64,000 bases of DNA from Tistrella bauzanensis. GTDB taxonomy: Bacteria; Pseudomonadota; Alphaproteobacteria; Tistrellales; Tistrellaceae. Every line of letters starts with the position of its first letter. Positions within the stretch are counted from its first letter, which is position 1. The notes under the pieces are model-generated. The model was not told the DNA's origin. It searched no databases and saw nothing but the letters and a program-made list of their open reading frames with translations. Positions 35,522 through 42,694 of this stretch are shown in pieces. Both the position numbers and the translations under genes were made by a program. Where the stretch lies: contig NZ_BMDZ01000002.1 in NCBI RefSeq assembly GCF_014636235.1, positions 31,766 through 95,765 of the forward strand. Direction: 5' to 3'.

Positions 35522-36100
35522 TCAGCACCAGGCGGGCCAGTCGGTTGACAGCACCAGTGCCGATATCGCAGCGATATCGTTGCGCCCCAGGATCGGCCGA
35601 TCGCCCAGAAGGTCGCGGTCGACTGCGCCGCAACTGAGCCGGGAGGGGTCGGGCACGACCACGGCCCGCACCGCATCGTCGCGCGGAAACAACGGCCAGC
35701 GCGCATCCGGCCGGCCGGGGCGTGCCGGCATCAGCAGTTCCAGGCGCGGATGTCCGGCGCCGGCAAAACCTTCGACGATCGCCACGTCGGCAGCACCAGC
35801 ATAGCCCAGCCAGCGGCGCAATTGCCCGGCCGCATCGGGCTCGGCCACGCCATCGCTGCCATGGGCCGGCTCTTCCCGCAGCACGCCCACCAGGCCGCCA
35901 CCGCCAACCACCACTGCCGCAGCACCGGCCATCCGATGGCGGTCGCTGTCCTTTCCCGGCCGGTCGAGATCGGGGCGGTGATGGCTGCGCTTGACCGTGA
36001 CCACCTTAAGGCCGCGCATGGCCAGCGCCGGGATCAGTCGTTCGATCAACGTGGTCTTGCCGCTGCCGCTTGGCCCCACCAGCCCGATGATCCGCGTCAT
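35522..36100 (-). CDS. mobB: molybdopterin-guanine dinucleotide biosynthesis protein MobB
   Basis: A 192-residue GTP-binding protein: Walker A GPSGSGKT (9-16), then LIERLIPALAMRGLKVVTVKRSHH and later DVAIVEGFAG, the pattern of MobB, which assists MobA in attaching GMP to molybdopterin. It is divergent from the nitrate operon, whose NasA subunit needs this bis-MGD cofactor. Length and start (ATG 36100) are normal. Confidence 0.9.
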   Translation of the reverse strand: MTRIIGLVGPSGSGKTTLIERLIPALAMRGLKVVTVKRSHHRPDLDRPGKDSDRHRMAGAAAVVVGGGGLVGVLREEPAHGSDGVAEPDAAGQLRRWLGYAGAADVAIVEGFAGAGHPRLELLMPARPGRPDARWPLFPRDDAVRAVVVPDPSRLSCGAVDRDLLGDRPILGRNDIAAISALVLSTDWPAWC

Positions 36101-36439
36101 ATGAAGCCTGTGTCCTTCTCGCTGAGTCGGGGGTCGACGCCCAAGAGTCGACCTGAAAGATCCGACACCTGACGTTAATGTGCATATTTTATAGCCATAA
36201 ATTTAGATCTGCATAATTTATGGACAAATTAGCATGTGCAGCGCGATTAGCGGCCGACACCTGCTGCACCGCAAGCGGCCGGAATACCACGGAATCTGGT
36301 GTCTCGTCCGGGTTGGCACGAAAGTTGTAATGACTCAGGACTAGATACCTTGGTGTCGACACCTTCTCCCTCCCAGTGTCGATACGCACTTCGCCCCCCG
36401 CTGTGCCACCTGCCGCCGCAGATTGCGAGACCAGCGACC
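36101..36439. promoter_or_regulatory. divergent control region of mobB and the nitrate operon
   Basis: An AT-rich stretch (about 36175-36240) in a GC-rich surrounding contains a 9-bp inverted repeat CCATAAATT/AATTTATGG (36195-36203, 36215-36223) with an 11-nt centre. TGTGCA occurs at 36179-36184 and 36235-36240, and TGCACC at 36265-36270; these resemble NtrC half-sites but are not paired as in the consensus. Downstream of the sigma-54 candidate, the leader has a 12-bp palindrome (36352-36363) and a small hairpin with a six-base loop (36375-36390). Confidence 0.45.
36313..36329 (+). promoter_or_regulatory. candidate sigma-54 promoter of nrtA
   Basis: TTGGCACG, four bases, then TTGT: the -24 element is a full match to the RpoN consensus, the GG and the -12 G are exactly 10 bases apart, and only the last C of the -12 GC is T. 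Transcription would start near 36340, 100 bases before nrtA. Nitrate assimilation is often NtrC/sigma-54 controlled. Confidence 0.55.
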
Positions 36440-37861
36440 ATGACCGATACCACCACATCCAGCCGCCCCGGCATCCGGATCAGCCGCCGCGCATTGCTGG
36501 GCACGGCCCTGACCCTGGCCGCCGCCCGCGCGCTGCTGCCCTCGGGTGCCTTCGCCGCCGCCGGCACCGGGCCTGAAAAGCGCGACCTGACCATCGGCTT
36601 CATTCCGCTCACCGACTGCGCACCCCTGGTCATCGCCCATGAGAAGGGATTCTTCAAGCGCGAAGGCTTGAATGTCACCCTGTCGAAAGAGGCGTCCTGG
36701 GCCAATATCCGCGACAAGATGACCATCGGCGCCCTGGATGCCGCCCATATGCTGGCCGGCATGCCGATCGCGGCGACGCTGGGCCTTGGCGCCATCGCCC
36801 AGCCCCAGATCACCGCGCTGTCGCTGGATCTGAACGGCAACGCCATCACCCTGTCCAACACGCTGTTCGACCGGATGGCCGCCGCAGACCCGGCCGCGAT
36901 GGCCGAACGGCCGATGACCGCACGGGCGCTGAAGACGGTGATCGAGGCCGATAAGGCCGCCGGCCGGCCACCGCTGACCTTCGCCGCGGTGTTCCCGGTG
37001 TCGTCGCATATGTATGAATTGCGCTATTGGCTGGCCAGCGCCGGCATCGACCCCGATCAGGATCTGAGGATCATCGTGATCCCGCCGCCGCAGATGGTGG
37101 CCAATCTGCGCGCCGGCAATTGCGATGGCTATTGCGTGGGCGAGCCGTGGAACGAACGCGCGGTCGAGGCCGGCATCGGCAAGGTCGCCATCACCAGTGT
37201 CGAGCTGTGGGCCAACCAACCGGAAAAGGTGCTGGGTGTCGCCGCCGACTGGGCGGCGGCCAATCCCGCCACCCATAAGGCGATGCTGCGCGCGGTGATC
37301 AGCGCCGGCCAATGGCTGGATGATCCGGCGAACCGGCCCGAGGGCGCCGACATCATCGCCGGGCGCGCCTATGTCAATGCGCCGGCCGAGGTGGTGCGGA
37401 TGTCGATGACCGGCACCTTCCGCTATGCCGCCGACGAAGCGCCGCGCCCGCTGCCCGATTTCAACGTCTTCAGCCGCCATGCCGCCAATTTCCCCTGGCT
37501 CAGCCATGCGGAATGGACCCTGACCCAGATGATCCGCTGGGGCCAGATCGACCGGCCGGTCGACATCGCCGCCACCGCCGCCGCGGTCTACAAGCCGGCG
37601 CTGTATCGCGAGGTCGCGGCCGAGATGGGGCTGGCCGCCCCCACCATCGACCGCAAGCCCGAAGGTGTTCACGACCAGCCCTGGACATTGACCGAGGCGA
37701 CCAGCCCGATCGCGATGGGCCCTGACATGTTCTTCGATGGCGGCCGTTTCGACCCGGCCGATCCGGTCGGCTATGTCCGGCAATTCGCGGTCAAGGCCCC
37801 CACTGTCGATCTGGCGGCGCTGGAAGCGGCCCAGAGCGGCGCGCGCGCAGCCGCCGCCTGA
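36440..37861 (+). CDS. nrtA: nitrate ABC transporter binding protein, NrtA/CmpA family
   Basis: A 473-residue precursor with a Tat signal (ISRRALLG at 14-21, hydrophobic core, AFA-A near 39). The mature part has the NrtA/CmpA fold: LTIGFIPLTDCAPLVIAHEKGFF, ASWANIRDKMTIGALDAAHMLAGMP, NGYC-type GNCDGYCVGEPWNERAV. These proteins bind nitrate, nitrite or bicarbonate; the downstream nirBD-nasA genes make nitrate the likely ligand. ATG 36440 begins the Tat leader. First gene of the nitrate operon. Confidence 0.9.
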   Translation: MTDTTTSSRPGIRISRRALLGTALTLAAARALLPSGAFAAAGTGPEKRDLTIGFIPLTDCAPLVIAHEKGFFKREGLNVTLSKEASWANIRDKMTIGALDAAHMLAGMPIAATLGLGAIAQPQITALSLDLNGNAITLSNTLFDRMAAADPAAMAERPMTARALKTVIEADKAAGRPPLTFAAVFPVSSHMYELRYWLASAGIDPDQDLRIIVIPPPQMVANLRAGNCDGYCVGEPWNERAVEAGIGKVAITSVELWANQPEKVLGVAADWAAANPATHKAMLRAVISAGQWLDDPANRPEGADIIAGRAYVNAPAEVVRMSMTGTFRYAADEAPRPLPDFNVFSRHAANFPWLSHAEWTLTQMIRWGQIDRPVDIAATAAAVYKPALYREVAAEMGLAAPTIDRKPEGVHDQPWTLTEATSPIAMGPDMFFDGGRFDPADPVGYVRQFAVKAPTVDLAALEAAQSGARAAAA

Positions 37862-37939
37862 CCATCGTACCGCCCCCGCACCATCTGTTCACACCCCCGC
37901 CGACACCCCCGCCGACATTGGCCCGAGGACCGCACGACC

Positions 37940-38779
37940 ATGGCAGAGATCGCCACGTCCACCACCGCCGACACGCCCGCCCGCGCCCCCGCCGGCATCG
38001 CCCACAGGCTGGGCGACCTGGCCGAGCGGGTGGTCTGGCCGCTCGTCACCCTGCTCGTCCTGCTGGGTGCCTGGACGCTGGTTCAGCAGACGGTGGCAAC
38101 CGACCTGCCCAGCGTGTCCGAGACCGTCTCCCACGGCATCGCGCTGTTTTCCGACCCATTCTACATCGCAGGGCCCGGCGACCAGGGCATCATGTGGCAG
38201 TTGTTGTATTCGCTGGCGCGGGTGCTGTCGGGCTTCGCGCTCGCCTGCCTGATCGGCCTGCCGGTGGGGCTGCTGGTCGGCACCAGCCAGGCCGCCACCC
38301 GCGCGCTGACCCCGTTCATCGAGATCATGCGCCCGGTCAGCCCGCTGGCCTGGCTGCCGATCGGCCTGCTGCTGTTCCGCGCGGTCGATCCGTCGGCGGT
38401 ATTCGTGATCGTGATCACCAGCATCTGGCCGATCATTCTGAACACCGCCGCCGGCGTGCGCGCCGTGCCGCAGGACTATATCCAGGTCGGCCGGGTGCTG
38501 CGTCTGAGCCGGCTGGCCATGTTCCGCCGCATCCTGCTGCCCTCGGCCCTGCCCTATGTGCTGGCCGGCATGCGGCTGTCGCTTGGCACCGCCTGGATGG
38601 TGATCGTGGCGGCCGAGATGCTGACCGGCGGCATCGGCATCGGCTTCTTCATCTGGGATGAGTGGAACAACCTGTCGGTGCCCAGCATCCTGGTCGCCAT
38701 CGTGCTGATCGGCGTGGCCGGCATCGCCCTGGATGCCGGCATGGCCGCGATCCAGCGCCGCCTCAGCCATGCCGGCTGA
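37940..38779 (+). CDS. nrtB: nitrate ABC transporter permease NrtB
   Basis: A 279-residue inner-membrane permease with about six helices, of the NrtB/SsuC/TauC group. The helix-turn that meets the ATPase reads FRRILLPSALPYVLAGMRLSLG, and TAWMVIVAAEMLTGGIGIGFFIW is typical of the NrtB branch. The 78-bp gap after nrtA contains a doubled CCCCCGCCGACA. Confidence 0.9.
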   Translation: MAEIATSTTADTPARAPAGIAHRLGDLAERVVWPLVTLLVLLGAWTLVQQTVATDLPSVSETVSHGIALFSDPFYIAGPGDQGIMWQLLYSLARVLSGFALACLIGLPVGLLVGTSQAATRALTPFIEIMRPVSPLAWLPIGLLLFRAVDPSAVFVIVITSIWPIILNTAAGVRAVPQDYIQVGRVLRLSRLAMFRRILLPSALPYVLAGMRLSLGTAWMVIVAAEMLTGGIGIGFFIWDEWNNLSVPSILVAIVLIGVAGIALDAGMAAIQRRLSHAG

Positions 38780-38847
38780 CCTCCCTCCCCCTCAGCGATC
38801 CCCCCCTCCGCCCCCGCCTCGCCTCTCCCGGTACAGGAAGCCTTGTC

Positions 38848-39693
38848 ATGAGCACGACCCATCTTTCCATCGAAGGCGTGGACCTGGACTTCACCACCCG
38901 CGACGGTGTCCGGCCGGTGCTGCGCGGCATCGACCTCAAGGTCGCGCGCGGTGAATTCGTGGCGGTCATCGGCCATTCCGGCTGCGGCAAATCCACCCTG
39001 CTGAACATCGTGGCCGGGCTGATCACCCCCGATCGCGGCGCCATTCTGGTCGATGGCAAGCTGGTCGACGAACCCGGCCCCGACCGCGCGATGGTGTTCC
39101 AGTCGCATGCCCTGCTGCCCTGGCTGACCGTGCACGAAAACGTGGCGCTGGCCGTGGATCAGGTGCACCGCAAGGCGATGGATCAGGCCGCCCGGACGCG
39201 TCTGGTCGACGATCATCTGGCGCTGGTGCGGATGGACCATGCCGCCCGCCGTTTCCCGCATGAATTGTCGGGCGGCATGCGCCAGCGGGTCGGCATCGCC
39301 CGCGCGCTGGCCATGCGGCCGGCGGTGCTGCTGATGGACGAGCCCTTCGGCGCGCTCGACGCGCTCACCCGCGCCCGGCTTCAGGACGAGTTGATGGCCA
39401 TTCAGGCCGATCTGAAGATGACCGTGATGATGGTCACCCACGATGTCGACGAAGCAGCCCTTCTGGCCGATCGGGTGGTGATGATGTCGGAAGGTCCGGG
39501 CGCGCGGATCGGGCAGATCGTCGACATCCCGCTCAGCCGGCCGCGCAAGCGGGCCCGGGTGCTGCGCGATCCGGTTTTCATCGAGGCACGGGTTCAGATG
39601 CTGTCCTTCCTGCAGGGCGACGAGCCGGAGCCGGATGTCGATAGCGATGCCGACGACATGGTGGCCGACCTGCTGCCGGTCGCGGCGGAATGA
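38848..39693 (+). CDS. nrtD: nitrate ABC transporter ATPase NrtD
   Basis: A 281-residue ATPase: Walker A GHSGCGKST (42-50), Q-loop VFQSHALLPWLTV, signature LSGGMRQRVGIARAL (140-154) and DEPFGALDALTR. The Q-loop and DALTR stretches are those of NrtC/NrtD. It lacks the binding-protein-like C-terminal domain of NrtC. The acidic tail (EPEPDVDSDADD) is not part of the core. The stop overlaps the nirB start (ATGA). Confidence 0.9.
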   Translation: MSTTHLSIEGVDLDFTTRDGVRPVLRGIDLKVARGEFVAVIGHSGCGKSTLLNIVAGLITPDRGAILVDGKLVDEPGPDRAMVFQSHALLPWLTVHENVALAVDQVHRKAMDQAARTRLVDDHLALVRMDHAARRFPHELSGGMRQRVGIARALAMRPAVLLMDEPFGALDALTRARLQDELMAIQADLKMTVMMVTHDVDEAALLADRVVMMSEGPGARIGQIVDIPLSRPRKRARVLRDPVFIEARVQMLSFLQGDEPEPDVDSDADDMVADLLPVAAE

Positions 39694-42227
39694 CCCTGGA
39701 GCGTGATGCCATGACCGTGAACCCCACTCCTTCCCGCGCGCCCGTCCGTCCCCGTGACCACATCGTCGTCGTCGGCACCGGCATGGCCGGCACCCGGCTG
39801 GTGCAGGATCTGGTGGCCCTGGCACCGGGTCGCCATCGGATCACCATGATCGGCGCCGAACATCACGCGCCCTATGACCGGATCATGCTGTCGCCGGTAT
39901 TGGCCGGCGACAAGACACCCGAGGCGATCCGCCTGCTGGACCCGGATTTCCTGAGCACCCACGCCGTCGCCCTGCATGCCGGCGACGGCGTCGCGGCGAT
40001 CGACCGCCAGACCCGCCATGTCACCACCGGCACCGGTCGGGTGATTGGCTACGACCGTCTGGTTCTGGCCACCGGATCGCAGCCGATCCGCCTGCCGCTG
40101 CCGGGGGCTGAACTCGACGGTGTCGTCACCTTCCGCGACCTCGGCGATGTCGACGCCATGCTGGCACGCACGCGCCCCGGCGCGCCCGCCGTGGTGATCG
40201 GCGGCGGCCTGCTGGGGCTGGAAGCCGCTGCCGGCCTTGCCGGTCGCGGCATGGCGGTCACCGTGGTTCATCTGGCACCCACCGTCATGGAACGCCAGTT
40301 GGATGCCGAGGCCGGCGGCCTGCTGGCGGCAGCCCTGGCCCGGCGCGGCATCGCCCTTGCCACCGCCACACAAAGCCGCGCGATCCTTGGCGACGCGGCC
40401 GGATGCGTCAGCGGCCTGGAACTGGCCGATGGCCGCGTGCTGCCGGCGGAGCTGCTGGTGATGGCCGTGGGCATCCGGCCCGAGACCACGCTGGCCCGCG
40501 ATGCCGGGCTGGCCGTCGGGCGCGGCATCCAGGTCGATGCCGGCCTTGCCACATCGGACCCGCATATCGACGCGCTGGGCGAATGTGTCGAGTTCGATGG
40601 CGCCACCTTCGGCCTTGTGGCACCGCTCTACGATCAGGCGAAGGTGCTGGCGCGACGGCTGGCGGGCATCGATGGTCCGGGCTTCGCGATCCGGCCGACG
40701 GCGACCCGGCTGAAGGTATCGGGTGTCGATGTGTTCTCGGCCGGCGAGTTGGGTGGCACCGATCAGGCGGCCGAAGAGATCGTGCTGCGCGATGCCGGCC
40801 GTGCCGCCTATCGCAAGCTGGTGATCCGCGACGACCGGCTGGTCGGCGTGGTGATGTATGGCGATGTCGCCGACGGGCCGTGGTTCTTCGAGACCATGCG
40901 CAAGGCGGCACCGCTGGGCGAGGCGCGCGACCGGCTGATCTTCGGCCCGGCCTTCGCCACCATGGGTGCCGCCGGCGGCGGCATGGATGCCGCAACCGCC
41001 GCGATCGCAGCCCTGCCCGCCGATGCCGAGATCTGCGGCTGTAACGGTGTCTGCAAGGGCGCGATCACCCAGGCGATCAGCGAACATGGCCTTGCCACGA
41101 TCGATGCGGTGCGTGCCCATACCAAGGCGTCGGCATCCTGCGGATCGTGCACCGGCCAGGTCAAGGCGCTGATCGGGCTGACGCTGGGCGATGCGGCACC
41201 GCCTGTGACCGAGGATGCTGATCCGGCGATCTGCGCCTGCACCAGCCATGGTCATGACAGCCTGCGGGCGGCGGTGCGCGATCTGGCGCCGATGACCGCG
41301 ATCGAGGCAATGACTGCCCTGGGTTGGACAACGCCCGAGGGCTGCGCCAAATGCCGGCCGGCGCTGAATTACTATCTGCTCTGTGCCCATCCCGGCGCCG
41401 GCATCGACGATCCTGCCTCGCGCTTCGTCAATGAACGGGTCCATGCCAACATCCAGAAGGATGGCAGCTTCTCGGTGGTGCCGCGGATGTGGGGCGGGCT
41501 GACCTCGGCCAGCGAATTGCGGGCCATCGCCGATGTGGTCGACCGATACGACATCCCGACCGTCAAGGTCACCGGTGGCCAGCGCATCGACCTGCTGGGG
41601 GTCCGCAAACAGGATCTGCCGGCGGTGTGGCGCGACCTGAATGCGGCCGGCATGGTGTCGGGCCATGCCTATGCCAAGGGCCTGCGCACGGTGAAGACCT
41701 GCGTCGGATCGGAATGGTGCCGGTTCGGGACGCAGGATTCGACCGGGCTGGGCGTGCGGCTGGAACGGCTGACCTGGGGCGCCTGGATGCCGCACAAGTT
41801 CAAGATGGCGGTGTCGGGCTGCCCGCGGAACTGTGCCGAGGCCACGATCAAGGATTTCGGCGTGGTCTGCGTCGACAGCGGTTACGAGCTGGTGGTCGGC
41901 GGCAATGGCGGCATCCATCTGCGCGGCACCGATGCGCTCACCAAGGTTGCGACCGAGGATGAGGCGATCGAGATCTGCCTGGCCTTCATCCAGTTCTATC
42001 GCGAGGACGCCCGCTATCTGGAGCGCACGGCACCGTGGATCGAGCGGATCGGCATCGATCGGGTGCTGTCGGTGATCGTGGAGGATGCGACCGGGCGCAA
42101 GGCGCTGGCCGCGCGCTTCCAGGCATCGCAGGTCCATGCCCGCCACGACCCATGGGCCGCTCTGGTCGACCGGCCGACGGCCGAATTCACAGCGATCGAC
42201 CTGCCCGCCCGCGCGGCGGCCGAGTGA
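39690..42227 (+). CDS. nirB: assimilatory nitrite reductase [NAD(P)H] large subunit NirB
   Basis: An 845-residue siroheme flavoprotein, the normal NirB length. Order of domains: FAD/NAD oxidoreductase (about 23-400, VVVGTGMAGTRLVQDL), two BFD-type [2Fe-2S] modules (CGCNGVCKGAI...CGSC near 448-492; CACTSHGHD...GCAKC near 510-560), then the sulfite/nitrite reductase half with the siroheme-[4Fe-4S] cysteines in TCVGSEWC (near 670) and SGCPRNCAE (near 710). It reduces nitrite to ammonium in the cytoplasm. The start overlaps nrtD; ATG 39711 is an alternative. Confidence 0.95.
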   Translation: MTLERDAMTVNPTPSRAPVRPRDHIVVVGTGMAGTRLVQDLVALAPGRHRITMIGAEHHAPYDRIMLSPVLAGDKTPEAIRLLDPDFLSTHAVALHAGDGVAAIDRQTRHVTTGTGRVIGYDRLVLATGSQPIRLPLPGAELDGVVTFRDLGDVDAMLARTRPGAPAVVIGGGLLGLEAAAGLAGRGMAVTVVHLAPTVMERQLDAEAGGLLAAALARRGIALATATQSRAILGDAAGCVSGLELADGRVLPAELLVMAVGIRPETTLARDAGLAVGRGIQVDAGLATSDPHIDALGECVEFDGATFGLVAPLYDQAKVLARRLAGIDGPGFAIRPTATRLKVSGVDVFSAGELGGTDQAAEEIVLRDAGRAAYRKLVIRDDRLVGVVMYGDVADGPWFFETMRKAAPLGEARDRLIFGPAFATMGAAGGGMDAATAAIAALPADAEICGCNGVCKGAITQAISEHGLATIDAVRAHTKASASCGSCTGQVKALIGLTLGDAAPPVTEDADPAICACTSHGHDSLRAAVRDLAPMTAIEAMTALGWTTPEGCAKCRPALNYYLLCAHPGAGIDDPASRFVNERVHANIQKDGSFSVVPRMWGGLTSASELRAIADVVDRYDIPTVKVTGGQRIDLLGVRKQDLPAVWRDLNAAGMVSGHAYAKGLRTVKTCVGSEWCRFGTQDSTGLGVRLERLTWGAWMPHKFKMAVSGCPRNCAEATIKDFGVVCVDSGYELVVGGNGGIHLRGTDALTKVATEDEAIEICLAFIQFYREDARYLERTAPWIERIGIDRVLSVIVEDATGRKALAARFQASQVHARHDPWAALVDRPTAEFTAIDLPARAAAE

Positions 42228-42241
42228 GAGGAGACGACAGC

Positions 42242-42694
42242 ATGAACGCGCTCATCGACACCGGCCACAGCGACATGACCGACTGGATCGACTGCGGCAG
42301 CATCGAGCAGTTGCCGCTGCGCGGTGCACGGGTGATCCGCCATGCCGGCGGCAGCATCGCGGTGTTCCGCCCGGCCCAGGGCCTGCCGGCCGCGATCAAC
42401 AATGCCTGCCCGCACAAGGCGGGACCGCTGGCCGACGGCATGGTTCACGGCCGGTCGGTGAGTTGCCCGCTGCATGGCCGGGTGTTCGACCTGGACAGCG
42501 GCCGGGCCGCAGCACCCGATCGCGATTGCGTGACCCGCTATCCGGTGGCGGTGACGGTGGATGGCCGGGTGCTGGTGCGGCTGCGGCCGCTGAGCCCGGC
42601 CGCACCGGCCGGCGCCGCGATCATGCCCGCCCCCGTCATGCCCGATCCTGTCATGCCCGGTCCCGTCACAACCATGACCGAGGCGGCGGAATGA
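42242..42694 (+). CDS. nirD: nitrite reductase small subunit NirD (Rieske type)
   Basis: A 150-residue Rieske-fold subunit. Unlike E. coli NirD, which lacks the ligands, this one keeps both cluster motifs, CPHKAGPL and CPLHGRVF, so it may bind a [2Fe-2S] cluster. A tail of MPAPV-MPDPV-MPGPV repeats follows the domain. GAGAGGAG upstream supports ATG 42242. The stop overlaps the nasA start (ATGA). Confidence 0.9.
   Translation: MNALIDTGHSDMTDWIDCGSIEQLPLRGARVIRHAGGSIAVFRPAQGLPAAINNACPHKAGPLADGMVHGRSVSCPLHGRVFDLDSGRAAAPDRDCVTRYPVAVTVDGRVLVRLRPLSPAAPAGAAIMPAPVMPDPVMPGPVTTMTEAAE
42621..42665 (+). repeat. three tandem 15-bp units in the nirD tail
   Basis: Units 42621-42635, 42636-42650 and 42651-42665 each begin TCATGCCCG and encode MPAPV, MPDPV and MPGPV. 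They extend the NirD tail in frame. Confidence 0.7.

Noticed and set aside
39594-42146. 850-codon minus-strand frame opposite nirB
   Set aside because: Mirror image of a well-supported NirB; no domain, no plausible ribosome site.
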